A stretch of DNA of 64,000 nt, taken from assembly GCF_050908995.1 (NCBI RefSeq), contig NC_135126.1:13764001-13828000 (forward strand). Direction: 5' to 3'. The DNA comes from Andrena cerasifolii. Taxonomy: Eukaryota > Arthropoda > Insecta > Hymenoptera > Andrenidae. Positions 1-13,199 of this stretch are shown here, piece by piece. Under the pieces are notes generated by a model, which saw only the letters and a list, made by a program, of their open reading frames with translations, did no database searches and was not told the DNA's origin. Position numbers and translations under genes: made by a program. Numbering within the stretch: position 1 is the stretch's first letter; each line of letters begins with the position of its first letter.

Positions 1-936
1 GATGGGGGGAAAAAAAGCAGATCGTCGCTGATTAAAGTGCTTCCTAGCGAAATTCGGTCGGTACACGCGATAAATCTCATTCGATCAATTTCAGCCGTGG
101 ACGAATTTCCATTGTGACCGGTCGGGTGGGAAGATTGTTCATAAATCATTGTGAAGTTTTAGAATCGTTGGCTGCAGCAGATTGCCAAGATATCCGCGGG
201 GCAATCCTAAGATGAGAAAAATTCCCGTTCCCCTTTGGAGAAAATTACACGGCTCTCATCGGATCCCGGCGTTCCTGGGGTTTCTCGAATTTCCGCGTAC
301 CTTTCAGAGCTCTCCTTTCAATCGCGGCTTGGGAAGCGTCAGCGGAATCATTTCGCGCAATTTAAGGCGAGGATACCGCGGGGAAGTGGTCGTTAGAGGA
401 ATACACGCGTGGGGACGCGCATTTTCGTGGAGGTCGCAGGGATTGAGCCGCGCTGCACGAGAATACAGCACCAGCGCCCGAGCTTTTTCGACGATGGAGG
501 ATCGATTGGACACAGCCTCGCCTCTTGCGAGTCACGGTAAATAGAAAGTAACGCGGCAGCCCTCCGTGACGAATAATACCAGAGGAGCCGAAATTAAAGA
601 CGCGTGTATAAACATCGACACTGGGGTTCGAGAGGATATTGCTCTGTCTTGTTTGCCGCAAATCGCTAATCAGAGCCATCCTAGGCCAGCTATTCGCCGA
701 GAGCAAGGCAGTTTTAATTAAAGCATGCCGTGGGTTTCCATCAAAGCGCCGCGTTCCCCGCGACACATTTGTGGTTTATGCAAGGAAAAATGCAAACGCT
801 ACGACACTATAGTGTACGCGCCGTATTTAGGACGTGGAGGATTTGAGAAACCGCAGGCACGGTGATACTTGCGTTAGGTGACACTCGTCTTGCAGGAATG
901 TCATCGTGTGATGTTGGATTTTATAAATTACTCTAA
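1..936. other. Intergenic DNA, no gene seen
   Basis: This stretch is moderately G+C-rich up to about 900 and then turns A+T-rich. It holds overlapping open frames of 69-134 codons on both strands (for example 182-544 and 362-766). None has a recognisable domain, a convincing start context or splice sites, and the overlap on both strands is typical of CpG-rich DNA with few stop codons. I see no RNA gene or promoter that I can support. Confidence 0.5.
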
Positions 937-1538
937 TCTTAATATATACAGCAGGAAGTGTTTGTGTGTTTGTCTGTCGTCTAAAAACTTTCGAACGGTA
1001 CACTCTGGGGTCACGAAATGTGTCCTAGCTCATTATGCCTAGCTAATCCAGACGAATCTGGCTATTTTCACAAAAAAAATAAATAAATTAATTTTTTTTT
1101 GTAAAATCAGAATCTAAAGAGTGGCCCAAGAAATCGCCTCTTCTTGGTCCCACGATTTCGGAACTGAGTTTTATGCCAAACGATACCTTATGATGAGACA
1201 TCAATCATACGAAATTTTCAAGTTGACAATTAGTTTCTGAAATATGGGAGGTCAAAGAAGTGAAAATTCGTTAACGTGTCAGCTCATTCGCTTCGATGTA
1301 CGGACTTTTATGTCAGTCCGATAATTTAAACAATTATTCCCAGAGGTTCTGCTGACTGCTAACAACAAATTTGAACTTCGAATTGTCACCTCAACTTGAA
1401 AATTTGTTGCGACTGATGTCTCATAAGAAGGTATCGTTTCGCATAAAATTCAGTTGCAAAATCGTGGGACCAAAAAGAGGCGAAAAAAGGCCTGATTTTT
1501 GGGTCACTCTTTCGGGCGAAGCCAAGTAGTAAAGCTAG
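937..1538 (+). mobile_element. Non-autonomous Helitron (602 bp)
   Basis: The left end is A|TCTTAATATATACAG and the right end is CTAG|T, which matches the Helitron rule of 5'-TC...CTRR-3' inserted between A and T without target duplication. Just before the end is a short G+C stem (GGC-GAA-GCC at 1515-1523), followed by an 11-nt spacer and then CTAG. There is no Rep/helicase coding sequence, so the copy is non-autonomous. It shares its terminal architecture with the element at 32951-33324, which lies in the opposite orientation. The family assignment rests on the ends only. Confidence 0.72.
1116..1512. repeat. Foldback inverted repeat inside the Helitron
   Basis: Two arms of roughly 110-125 bp (about 1116-1227 and 1389-1512) are near-perfect reverse complements and both end in AAAGAGTG. 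They share long blocks such as TGGTCCCACGATTT and AAACGATACCTT. About 160 bp of non-palindromic DNA separates them. The repeat ends only a few bases before the Helitron 3' stem. It may be a nested MITE or part of the Helitron itself. I see no clear target duplication flanking it. Confidence 0.75.
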
Positions 1539-3400
1539 TCACTAATAACGCAGGAATGCAGATTATAAGAGGAGTAGTAACACAATGGTGACGATATTGT
1601 GTCAGCTGATTCTACTTACTTTACCCTGTTCTGTAGGGATTCTAGAGAGTCCCGCTCGACGTACACAGAACCGCAAGGTGTTAACAACCGAATTATTAAT
1701 ATTAAAATACCACGAGGTACTCTCCGAACTACTACTTAACGAATTTTCAAGTCTGATTTTCTGGAAAGTAGAGATACCTGCAGGTCTCCAGCGTACTTTC
1801 GCGCAATAAATCGACCCCTGCTCGATTCTCTGTGATACCCATCCTATCCCGCCGTATATCCTCAAAATTGAAAAGCACCGTGCAGAGCTGCATCATAGTT
1901 CGAGCGGGTAGATAACGATACAACGATCTCGTAATGACTCAGTGGGTGGATTATTTTTTTCCACGACGGCCACACGTTACCAGCAAAGTATGTAGCACCG
2001 CGCTGCCCGGGCAAATCCAATTTTACGAGGCTCGATCCCAGCGGATCGAAGTGCATCGCCGACACTGGGGGATGCCACGCAATACGCTCGTCTACGGCAT
2101 GACGGAAGCTGAATTCCACGGGGAGTCCAAGCTTTTGGCGACTTAGCTAGGCAGCCCTTGGCTGGCCTTGGATAGCGCCGCTCACCAGCCGCGTGTTGGA
2201 TGTCTAGGGTCTGCAGGAGGTGGAACGGCAGGCGATGATGGCCCCAGGGCTAAGAACGAAAGAGGAGAGAGGGAGTCGTGATACGCTGGGGGGGGGGGGG
2301 CGGATAGACGACCGTGAGTTGCCGGGAGAACAGATCCCGTGCTATCGTCGGTAGACGTATAGCCCCTCCACCTTTGAGGGCTTCCTGAAAAAGAATCGCG
2401 CACAGTGTACAGAGCGCCTAAGGCAAAAATCGCGCGCAAGTGCACGCTTCCACAAATAACCATAGTATTTTACAGTTCTCCTCGGCCTCAGCCATAACTG
2501 CCCGGGTCACACGCGGTATCATAAATCGTCACTCGTATTTCTTCCACCTCCCCCGCGAGCCGGGTATCGCGGAACGGTGTAAACTCGGATTTAAAAATCC
2601 GTACCCGCGATCGTTAGTTAGCTCGGAACGCTGCAGAGCGTTATTTTATTCTTCGTTTACTTCTAATCGTTACCTCCTGCTCTCTCCCCCCGCCGCACCC
2701 CCGCCCCGGCCGCCTACGTGCTATTAATGCAGGAACAAGAGTGTTGTTAGTTACTAATCGCAGTGGCAGTCGCAGCGGAGAACGCGCGGCCCCTACCACC
2801 TCTGGGTGCTTAACCGAGAGGTGATTTTGCAACTTTTGTAGGACAAAGGTGCACTTGCAATTTCGAAAGTTGTAACGAGGGTGCTTTGAATTTTGATGAG
2901 GAATGGCCCCGGGACAACGTTCCGGCCTCTCGTTCGTTATCGCAGCCGAGCCGAAGCTAGCATCCCGCTAATTTCTATCGCTTCACGTTCGATCTGCTTC
3001 GCCCTTCATCTTATTCTGATTACCGTCGTCGCTTATGTGTCACTGCTAATTAACACCCCGCACATGCTGCGCCGAGTGCTACGAGGAGAAAAGGACGGCT
3101 GACGCTTCCTGACATGCTCTTAGCGTCAGAGCCGCCTTAAGTCCCGTAAAGCTCGTATCTCTACTGCCACTCGCTCGCTCCCGTTCGCCTATTACATCAC
3201 CTTTGCTCGTATCATCTCTCCTGTCGCCGAGCGTCCAATACCGTTGATTAAAACCGAAACAGCACGGAACGGGGAAGACCAAAGCGAAGGGAAAGAATAT
3301 ATCGAATCGCCTGGGCCGAATCGAAACCGCGAGGCGGGCGCGTGGATGCATTGGCGGCCGAGCCGCTCCGCAGCTCAGCAGGCTCATTTACATGAAAAGA
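1539..3400. other. Upstream intergenic DNA, CpG-rich from about 2 kb
   Basis: No gene is recognisable. The DNA becomes CpG-rich from about 2.0 kb. It contains a run of 13 G (2288-2300) and a C-rich tract near 2690-2712. Open frames here (for example 2182-2463, 3079-3387) overlap on both strands and are compositional. The region lies upstream of the only supported gene and may hold regulatory DNA, but no specific site can be assigned. Confidence 0.45.
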
Positions 3401-4451
3401 ATGTAAATCGTTCGGACAAAGCAATTTAGGCGGCGGAGGCTATACATAACTCCGTCGTATCGGGCACGTTTTAAAAGTAGACAGCTCGCTCGACTTCCGT
3501 TAAATCGCGTTCACAATCAGTCGTTGCAATCGACGAATTGCGGTTGCGCCGGCCCTGGGACACTTTCCGCCCGCGGGGCGAGAGAGGAGAGTAACTACCG
3601 TGCCCAAACCCTCCTCCCCTCTACTCCCTGAACCGCTGCTTGTCCAACGCCAACTTCGCGAAGTCGTGTATGTATATATATATATGTACACACCAACGTA
3701 CGCGTGTATGTGCGCGCATACATCGCCGCGGAAGTAAGTCGAGTGCTCGTGCACGTGTACGCCGCTGGATAAGTGTGTCGCAGCGTGTGTGCGGAACGGT
3801 CGAGTTCGGGTGTGTGCGTGGCGGGAGCGTGATACCGCGGATCGGCCGATGGGGGCGCCACGGTCGGAGCTGAGCGCAGTCACGGCACAGACTCCGTACG
3901 GCCGTGGCGCCATCGAGTTTCGCTTTTCGTCGCTCTCGCCGCGACCCGTGGAGCGGCAACGACAGTTTGCCCTGTGTGCCTGGACGGGGCGGGTGTGATT
4001 TCGATCGTTGATTCATTGATGCCGCACGTTCCCCCCCGAGGTCCGCTCGCGTGAAAAGAAAACGACTCTTGCCACATACCCGTCGATCATCGGACGCTCG
4101 CCTGCCGAGTTCGCTCCGTACGTGCTCGAACTCGACACATGAGGAGGAAGGCTGTCGGCGCGAAGTGCAAGGTGAAGACGTCACTGATAGAACCGGCAAC
4201 GCTTCGAGGAATGACGAGCCCACATGATCGGCTCCGCTCGCACGTCCTATCAACCGGCCGCGATATGACGCGATGACTCCCGAGGTGGTCCCTGCGCCCG
4301 TCTTGACTACGCTCCGCGTGAATTCCCGTCGTTCCCCGGCGGCTAGCTGTTAAAGTGTGTTTTCTCGGGTGTGAGGGTCAAGTGTTTTCGAATAGCACAT
4401 TAGGAAATAGCTGTTTCGGTTTGTTCGCCAAGCGTTCGCCGCGCGGAAGTC
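3401..4451 (+). promoter_or_regulatory. Probable CpG-rich promoter and 5' UTR of the split gene
   Basis: CpG dinucleotides are dense from about 3.4 kb to the start codon at 4452, while DNA a few hundred bases past exon 1 turns A+T-rich. An initiator-like TCAGT lies at 3517-3521 and a TA repeat at about 3671-3683, but neither has well-spaced partner elements, so I do not fix a transcription start. Several ATGs lie upstream in this region, which is common for long insect 5' UTRs or may mean that transcription starts nearer to the ATG. The open frames here (up to 210 codons on the minus strand) look like composition shadows. Confidence 0.4.
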
Positions 4452-4544
4452 ATGGGTGATGTGTACAGGCTAGTTAGTGAACCGCTCGTGGAGGATACAC
4501 CCGCGGACGGAAGAAAAATCGACCTGACCACGCCACTCGCCGGG
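4452..4544 (+). CDS. First coding exon of an unrecognised split gene
   Basis: The exon encodes 31 residues beginning MGDVYRLVSEPLVEDT and ending KIDLTTPLAG. It ends exactly at a codon boundary (phase 0) before a consensus donor GGG|GTAAGT at 4545. The ATG has G at -3 and G at +4, a strong start context. Reading through the donor gives only intron-like sequence (SLSTSLLVCFS...) and then a stop. The segment is acidic and polar with no signal peptide or membrane segment, so it looks like a cytoplasmic N-terminus. The next exon that fits is the microexon at 49170, also phase 0. I do not recognise the protein; candidates would need the downstream exons, which lie outside the window. Confidence 0.68.
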
Positions 4545-6713
4545 GTAAGTCTCTCCACTTCTCTGCTCGTTTGTTTCTCCCGCGACACTCTCCGTGCGTT
4601 TGTCATTCGTTCGCGGACCTTTGTCTCTTCTATCCTCCGTTCGGTCTATCTTGATCTTGGAAGTTTGAACGCGGCATAGCTGCGGGCAACGAGAACGGCC
4701 AATGCTAGGGACAAGATGCACGGCAGAGGGAAAGAGATGGAAGATATTGCGGTCTCACGGTCGTTCTCCTCTTCTTTTCACTCTCCTAGCTCTGTCTCCT
4801 TCTAACTTCTGGCCTGCGCTTTCTACTCGTCTCCGTCGCGATCTCTTGCTCCGTTTCGCCGCCACTCGAGAATTCGACACCGTTCGTGTTCGTTGCCCGC
4901 TTCGAAGCAAGACGACGCCTTGAAGTCGCCCAATCGAAATGTGCACTACTGGCGCGTGCCGATTGTCGCGCTCGACGAGAGATCGCCTCGCGTCTCGCGT
5001 TTACGCCCCGCGTGCTCGGCGACAAGGAAGATTTAAAAGTAGCGCGCGCTACCGCCCGCGGGGAAATCGTCTTTTTGGCGCGGTGGGATTGTTATAATCG
5101 CGCGATCGAGAGTGCAGGCACGGATAAAGACGGATCGGAAGTGTCGAACTAAGCTGGCGGGGAAAGCCCGCTAGAGAAATCCGATACAATTCATCGATCA
5201 TCGATACGCGCGCTGTTTTGTCCCTTTAATCCCGAGGCACTTACCGCGTTCCTAGCCGATCCACTGTTATGTATAATCTTTGCTCTACGAAATTCTTGTG
5301 ACCTGAACGTTACGTGTCAAGGTCAAACTTTTTCGATAATGGTTTCATTGCATTGAAGGCTGAAATGTGTGTCGAATCGATTTAGCTTTCACACTTTTCT
5401 CGCTCAGAATTCTCTAATCAAATATTAAAAATGACGGATTAAATAATAAATGAAGTACCGCGTGATTTTCAATTGTCGAACATGATTAATTCTGTGTTCT
5501 CGATTTTATTCGAAGACAGATCGTGTTCTTTGGGGGAAAGGCATTAAGAAATTTTTCCGTTCAATTTTGCGGAAGAATAACAAAATCGAACGAGTTTTTG
5601 AATTATGTAGAATATACTGGTACAAAGTGGAGTCATTCTTCTGGATGTTCCCTTCAAAATTAGGTGGCACAACCTTATCAATTCTCGGATGCTAATTTTT
5701 GCTCTTTTAAGATATGCATTCCTAACAAAATTGTGTTGAGAATACGTATTTGATTCGTATGCAGAGTGTAAGTGAATTATGAATAGAAAATTCATGAATC
5801 GATCGAATTCATCGCAAGAAACGGAAGAGTCTTATTGAACTTATTTTATGAAGTGCTTCATGAAATGGCTAATTATTCGATTATTGTATCTTCTATTTTG
5901 TTAATGAATTTTTTACCTTATTTCACTCGTTGGGAACTATTTCAATTCCCACGCATACCTATGTTTTTACAGAGAACTCTAAATGTATAAATAGGAGACG
6001 CTGATTATTTCAGAAGATATTAGATTTTGAAACATTTTCTATCTCTTTCAATAAGTTTTATCAACCATCACAATTTCTGTCCACAATTATTTATTTACTC
6101 CCCATGCAGACGTACTTCATGCACTTCAAGTATTTCTATGAATCGTTCATCACGATTTATGTAATAAAACATTTCACCCTATCGCACATCCGATAATCCA
6201 GGCTTAAAATCAACAATTTTCAAAAAAGTAATGTTAAAAACCAACAGTCGAAATGTTCGCTAAAATATCGTACAATATCACTCGCTGGCGTCCATAAATT
6301 TGTTCCCTTATTAATCTCGTCGAATCGGAGGGGTAGCCGCGGTCGGAAAATGGAAACGTTGAAAGCTGTGTTTCCCTGAACCCGATGCCATTTGCATCGT
6401 CGTTCTTGCGTCCGATGTAATCTCGTTGTCGTCAATTATACAGTCGCATTTCTCGAATTCGTGATCCCGAACGGGTCTCCCTTGTCCCCTTAGCATTCGT
6501 GACACCGCGGAGGAGTAGGAGGACGAGGGGGTTAAAAACGACAAGCACTCGGAGCGTAAAAAGGAGCGTAATAGTTTCCACTGCGCGATCCGAGATTGCG
6601 AGAAGGCATGCAAAGTATCTCAAGTAGCTCGAGTTATTCGAGGCTCACGATTGTGTTTTCAAATTACCGTACTTCGTTTCTCTTGCACGATCGTCGCAGG
6701 AAACCCAGCGGCG

Positions 6714-6772
6714 TGGTGGTGGTGGTGGTGGGGGAGGGGGGGGGGGGGACAAACACAGAGAGAGAGAGAGAG
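6714..6772. repeat. Compound microsatellite: GGT, poly-G and GA tracts
   Basis: A GTG/GGT repeat is followed by a G run interrupted by a single A (13 G at 6736-6748) and then by a GA repeat. The strand is almost purely purine or GT over about 60 bases. It gives rise to a spurious open frame with runs of V and G. Confidence 0.9.
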
Positions 6773-9768
6773 AACTACGGGGGCGAGTTGGGCGGGGTTG
6801 GCGCTTGTTTCTTAAGGGCGCATAATAATTATTGCGTTGTCGCACACCAACGAAGCTTCGAGAAGTTTATTACGCCGACGGAACGCGAGTTCTCTCAACT
6901 TTCCACCCCCTTTTTCTCTCCGCGTTGAATATTCGACCAGGCTAGGTTTCGAGGATTCCGCGGCGACGGACGTCAAAAATCGTACGAGCACAAACTACAG
7001 CCGTCCCCGACCATCCCCGTGATCGCGTGGATTAAATATTAATCCGCGCGATGTTCGGTATTCGGTTAACAATAGCGCGGCTCTCCGCTCGCGTTACATC
7101 AATATTAATTGCCTCATCATCGTGTTATCGGCACCTCGGAGGATTTCGGTCCTCCCGGAGGACGCGCTCCGGGCCCTCGGACTCCGGGGCGAAGAATGGT
7201 AATTACCTGAGGCGACGATAAATAACGCGTTGAACGATCCGCCGCCAGCCACGGTTTTCTCATTTTCCTCGATGCCTTTCCCTCACCGAGCGCGCGCGCA
7301 ACGAAGCGAACCCCGCCACCCGCTCGTCGCCCGTTTTCACATGCGAATTAATAGGTAAACATTTGGCGAGCTCGCGTCAAATATATCCGCGAACTTCGCC
7401 CCATAGACGGGGGCCCGGGCGGTTCGCTATCGAGCGGCGTATAAAAACATGACCGTCGAGGGCAAACATTGCCAAGTGCAAATCCACGATCCGTATCTCT
7501 TTTCGGTGCCATTTATTCGGCAGAAGTGAACGGGGAGTACGATGCGCGCTTAGTTCGGTGATAAACACGGTTCGAACGGCTGTGTGGGTGCGTGCACGGC
7601 GGGCAGATAACGATTGAACCGAGTTGGGGCCGAGAGGGGATTGGAGAGACGTGTCCTACTGTGGTTTCTAATACGACTTCCCGAGTGGAGATAACGCGAC
7701 CCGATCTTATTACGTTTTGAGACTCTTCTTATCGGCGACTTCAGTCACGGTCTCGCACTTAACCGTGAATTAACTTAACTCGGGACTAATTTCTGTTCCC
7801 GCCGCGCTAACCTGGGCGATAATTGAATTAACGCTGGGGCCAGCTAAGCTCCCTTTTTCGCCGTTGTCTTTCTTTCTTTCTGCCTCCCCGCAGTCGCCAC
7901 CCATCATCCCCCACTCGAGGGAAACGTTCCACCTGAAACGTGGGGACTAAATAGAAATGGAACGGAACGAAATGATGGCGCATTATCTCGCATTAACGCA
8001 TCCAGTGGCACCCCGCGCGGCTAGGGGGACGCGTATGCCGCGCGCATATGTCACTTATAAGCTTTCCGCACAGGAGCCTCCGTATTTAAGACCGCACATG
8101 GCGCGGTGGTCCCCTCGCCGCGCCGTTGCAGCAAACGAATAGTGACCGTAATAATGGGTAATTAATTTATCGGTTGGGCGACAGGTTTATACGTTCCCGT
8201 AATGGAGTTTCGAAAAAGTGTGGACTGTACTGCGGGAGTTGGATGATTTTCGCGCGCAAAGGAGGCCAAGGTAGCTCTTGGGCGTTGGGTGCGCTGCAAC
8301 TGTGGCGTTTGTGCTCGCATATGATGCTGTTACGATTATTCTCTTTGCATCGGGCTGGCCTGGTAATATCGAACCGTTAATGACACCCGTATACTGGTAT
8401 TTGATAGCTCCACGATCATTCATCATTGAGTCTCTGTGTGCGAAAGATTAGAGCTTTAGCGCTACGTGTGCCGCAGTTTATTGCGGGGCGTCGATTAGAT
8501 CACGGGCTAATTGAATGTGTGCTTTGAAATTTCCAATGCGCGCGGTAATTATTCGTATGTAAGGCCTCTATTATTCAGCACGGCTACTTTGTCGAATAGT
8601 TATTTATATTTCTTGGTGAAAGATACTAATAAGAGCATTGAGCGACGTTGTTAAAAATTAAAGTTAGAAATGTTCTAGGTGCCTATTTGTGGTCTCTATT
8701 GCCGATATCGAGATTAATCAGTGTAGAGCGCTTTGTGTTATAAGAGGGTAAGGTGAAAATCTGACGAGGCTTGAGCTTGATAATTCTTATTCGATAATAA
8801 TTTATTCGAAACATCAGTTAGAAATACTTTGTTTGAAAACATTTTATTCGCGCGTGTTCGATAATAGGATCATTCACTTTATGCAACATCTAAAGTAACG
8901 CTGATTACAGGAAGTTCTTTTAAATAATCGAAGACCAGTCATTTGCTGCGATGCACTTGCATCGAATTGATCCACATAGGTTCGTGAATCGTAACATAAG
9001 GAACAATATCCTTTGAATTCCTTCGCCACGAACGATTCAAATGCTTTGATAAATAATGTTAATCTGCTGGTAATAAGTCTGAAGAATGTCTCTATTTTTA
9101 AATAAAACATCATCTCCGGTGTTATCTTTCACGTTCAGACATCTGCCTTGCAATAATTTTCCTCTCTATTTATCAGTAATGTACATATCATTTAAGTTTC
9201 GTATATGTCAAAGAGATATGCAAATCATTTCGTTCTGTGAAAGTTTCAGCTTGGAGTAGTATCAAGTTTTGAAACAAGTACCTATATCTCCTACCTGCCA
9301 GCTGCTTGTACAAATTAATCACTTTTATACAATTTATGTATTATATCATCTCCACAAAAAAGCATAATTTTAGAAAAATTTTTGAAAGTATGGGGCTTGG
9401 TAGATTATATGTCTGAAAAATAAGAAATTCAATAGAGAATTTCTTTCGTAGTTATTAAAATTCCCCTGCAATGTAGGATGCATCGTGGTCAATTTCAATT
9501 TCTTATTAACGGCGTTGACAGTAACTTACGAAGCAAAACAGAAAGATGGTCTCACAGTGACAAAAGAAACATCGTGGCAACTAGTAGGAAAAGTGAAACT
9601 TAGTTTGTCAAAATCGAGAACTTGTTCAACGACTTGCTGGAGAGCAAATATTCACAGGATAGGATATCAATAGACGTCGTTTGAGGACTTGTAAGGGCTT
9701 GTTGAGATCTAAGATAGTTGAAACTTAGGCAATGGAAAGTGCTTGTAATTACAGCAACTTAATCGGTA

Positions 9769-10661
9769 CAGGGTAAGGGGCCTCTATTTCTCGATTCCTA
9801 TGGTTGCATTTTCAGTGTCATCTGGTGGGAAATGTTGCATTAGTATACGCCAGTATTCTGAGAGACTTGCAAGTGACAGGTTAGGTGTTTGTACGTTTGC
9901 GAAGGAGAAGAAGATTTTCGAGCACGGTGAGTTTTTACAGACTTCAGTATGATAGCATGTTACTCGTAGAAGTGAATATTATTTCGAATCCGAAATTGTA
10001 CCACTTTGTCGGGCATATCGTGAGTTTCTTATACGCAATAATTTTGATGGCAATCACTCGCGTGGCTTGTTAGAGCGATCACCATATTGATACAGCGCGA
10101 ATTCCAAATTTCGTCCCCCGGAGGTTTCCTAATTTCGTCCCCGTAATTCTAATGGAAATTGAGTTCGATATTCTAAAAATTTGTTATTTCAAATAAAAAG
10201 GGCTGAAACAAGAACAGTTACAGGAGTGAATTATCTTTTATCGGTTTTCAAGGAATTTTATTAGAAATGTTTAATGTTTCGAAGATGCCGAAACGAAAAC
10301 CGTGCAATAAGGAATCCATGCGAAAAGAAGACGTTAATTTGCCGTGATTGTTTGCACACATAAACTGTAACATCACTTTTATCAATAAAACAGTTAATTT
10401 TTCAAATTATTTCCTGCTTTACAAACATTTTCTGGGGGGACGAAATTAGGAACACTTTTTTCAGATCTCACATTTTGCACGTTTTCACATTTTATTTATT
10501 ATCTCGTATTGACATGACATAATCACATTTTGCGATTCGTGGATACATAGGGAAATGTTCAAAGAAAATTCATGCCGAGTGCCAGCTCATTCTAACATTT
10601 TATACACCCTCTACAGGGTCAAATACAAATGGGGGAAGAAATTTGTGCCCCTTACCCTACT
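9769..10661. mobile_element. Candidate inverted-repeat transposon, about 890 bp
   Basis: The left end reads CAGGGTAAGGGGC followed by CTCTATTTCT. The right end, read in reverse complement, is AGGGTAAGGGGCACAAATTTCT. The two match at about 18 of 22 positions. A second inverted repeat lies inside (10124-10142 with 10434-10453). The interior is A+T-rich and without a coding domain. I found no convincing target duplication, so the family is left open. Confidence 0.45.
10124..10453. repeat. Inner inverted repeat with CTAATTTCGTCCCC arms
   Basis: GTTTCCTAATTTCGTCCCC at 10124-10142 is repeated in reverse complement as GGGGGGACGAAATTAGGAAC at 10434-10453, about 290 bp apart. Another partial copy (AAATTTCGTCCCCCGG) sits just outside the left arm. 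It lies wholly within the candidate element 9769-10661, either nested or as its subterminal repeats. Confidence 0.55.
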
Positions 10662-11371
10662 GCACTTAACAGATTGCCTATCCTTCAGGCTACGAACAAA
10701 AAAATCGTCATACATATACTTGTGTCAGATTGAGTGATAAGAACGCTATTACATTCGCAGTATCGTCTTTCAATGATATCGCAATACAATCGATATTATT
10801 TTTCAGACAAAAACTTGAAAGTTCCCGTAAAATGAATCTCAAAAGCTTACTATCAACCACATACAATAGACAAATACTTTCGTAAATTAAATCACAGTAC
10901 GTTACAATCTGCAAAGCAGACCAAAGGAATTACACTTCGAAATCCATCACTGAAGCTTTATTACCTACTCAACATGAGACTTACAAATAAGTCTGTCTAC
11001 ATAAGTATCCTAGATTACCAATGACCTACGTATCTTCCAACGCATTAAATTCTCGTCTCGAAAATTTCTCCACAAATTATAACCCAACTGCTGAGGAGCG
11101 CCATCAACACTATCACAAACTGTTTTACTACTTTTCGCTCTTAGCAGCTTCTCCTTACGAGGGACGTAATTATACGGTCGATGGTGTCTCCCAGCAGCCA
11201 GCCGAAAAGTTTCATTTTTCGTTTCGCCCAGGCTGCCCCATGAATTAGGTGAAAATAGTCAAGTAGGGAATACTTTTAGTACACACGGTACACCGACGCG
11301 AGTACGGCGTAAGACGGGCTGCCTACCTACGTGCCGAAGTACTCGCCGAGGACAAGCTAGACCGGTACTAC

Positions 11372-11418
11372 CGCTTCTTCTCCTCTTCTCACCTCTTCTC
11401 TCCTCTCTTCTCCTCGCA
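11372..11418. repeat. Polypyrimidine (TC-rich) tract
   Basis: Nearly every base on the + strand is C or T over about 45 bases, made of imperfect CTTCTC/CCTCTT units. It is low-complexity DNA with no coding role seen. Confidence 0.8.
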
Positions 11419-13199
11419 CAAAGATGCACGGACACATGCAAGCGACGCTCGCCCCGTTCTTTCATCGCCTACCTGGTCTCTTTTTTCTCAAAAGGCTGCT
11501 CTGCCCGAGCAGCAGCCAGAGGCGCGCCCCTCGCCCCTCGTGCCGCGCCATCGATGCAACTCGAGGGCACAATAATTATCGCTGAACGACGATTCAGTTA
11601 TGACTTGGGTATCTCGGATGCACTTGGCTGCACGCGCAACCAACATCGTTGTTCTCGAGTGGAACGTCAAGAGTACGGCGGTTCCGCTTGTACGTATATA
11701 CGTGCCCGCCAAGTTTGTCTTATCGACTTTGAGCGTATCGCCTTTGACCCGTATTCGGAACGCCACGTTAAGGATGCAGGCAATCTTGAGACTGTAGCGT
11801 TTCCCTAGTCACGGACTCGATTACTTGCCAGCATGATTCGTCGCGGCTGTGCTTTGACTTCGAGCTTTCTTTGGGGCCGCTTCAATCATTTCGGGAGAAA
11901 ATGCAGCATTCGCCAGTGAAGGCTGTACTCGTGTACAAATTCACCCCGAAATTGCACGGCGATTGGGAAGACGGTACCGCCCGACGGTTGACGGAGGTAA
12001 GGCAATGTCCAACGTGGTTCGTGCACGGTTGGCTCTTGACGCTTTAATTCCGACGCTATTGTGAACCGATCGCAGGTGACGCGCCCCAGGATTGGATTAC
12101 GAAACAATCAAGTATAAAATTGGAATATCGATGCAGCTTTTATACCCGCGAGCGCATCGCGGAATCATGTACCACGGCCTGTCGATAATGTCAGTAGATA
12201 GGGGCATGGCATCGATGAAACACGTTATGTATGTACCTATCCAATTGGCGAACGAGTTCGATAAACCAGCTGTAATGTATACAGTCTTGAATGGATTCGA
12301 CGGCGTGATTGCAGCCATTGTAGCATCTCTCCGAGAGCGTTTTACTTTTTACACGATTAACAACCGCCGATGGGATCAGTAACTGTAATCTGTAGCTGCA
12401 GTTACTGTGCCATTGCGATGGGAACGTTTAGTGATTCCATTCGATTGGAAATGCCGGGGTCGTATCGTTACAGCCGATAATCCTTTGATTTTCTGCGATT
12501 CGAATTTAATTAAAATGGTGTGCAACGATACGATCTGCAACACATTCAAGAAGAATGTTGGTCTTAGGTAGAAACTGATGTTCGATTTTTCTTGCAAGAC
12601 AATCTTCAGAAAATTGTAAGGGAGTAAAGTAACACTCTTCCTGACAACTGACGCAATCTTTGAAGGCGCAACTGTTGCATGATTGATTTTAAAAAGTCGA
12701 TGTAAGGAGAAACACCGAGGAAAGAGAAAAATATACATATACCGTGAGTTTAGAGGGAAAAACTGATGAAATGTTATTTTCACGATTCAGGAGGTATTTA
12801 AATTAGATTCGAATGGTTGTAATAATCGTTACCATAACTTCCAAAAAAGGAAAACAGGTTATTGTGTGATCAATGAATCGATATATATAGTTATATCTTT
12901 AGATGCATAGGAAATTGAAGAATTGGATAAGCAGTTACTCAAGAAAATGATAGAAGTGTTTCATTCTATTAACAGGAGCTTCGCGGAATTTTCAAACGAA
13001 ACTAATCATTCGCCTCGTGCAACCAAGACAAACTTTTCAAATGTTACACTGTCACTTATTGCTAGTCGTGGGCTGCATTTATAAGCAGGGGTTTCATATT
13101 CTGCGCCCCACTAGATTGCAAAGGTTCTAAACAATTTATTTGCCTGGGGCACGTAGGCAGCATGATCGACAATAGCAAATGCGGTGAGTTTGTTTTCAC

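Noticed and set aside
3621..4253. 210-codon minus-strand open frame opposite the promoter
   Set aside because: It is arginine- and serine-rich low-information sequence produced by CpG-rich DNA, and it is antisense to the likely 5' UTR.
5295..5325. TGACCT and TCAAGGTCA, resembling nuclear-receptor (FTZ-F1/ERR) half-sites
   Set aside because: A 9-mer match of this kind is expected by chance about once in two windows of this size, and no other evidence supports it.
12092..12382. 96-codon frame that looks less biased than others
   Set aside because: It starts at TTG, has an equally open antisense frame, and matches no family that I know.
12374..12411. CAGTAACTG...CAGTTACTG short hairpin
   Set aside because: The stem is only about 9 bp with no flanking structure, so chance is likely.
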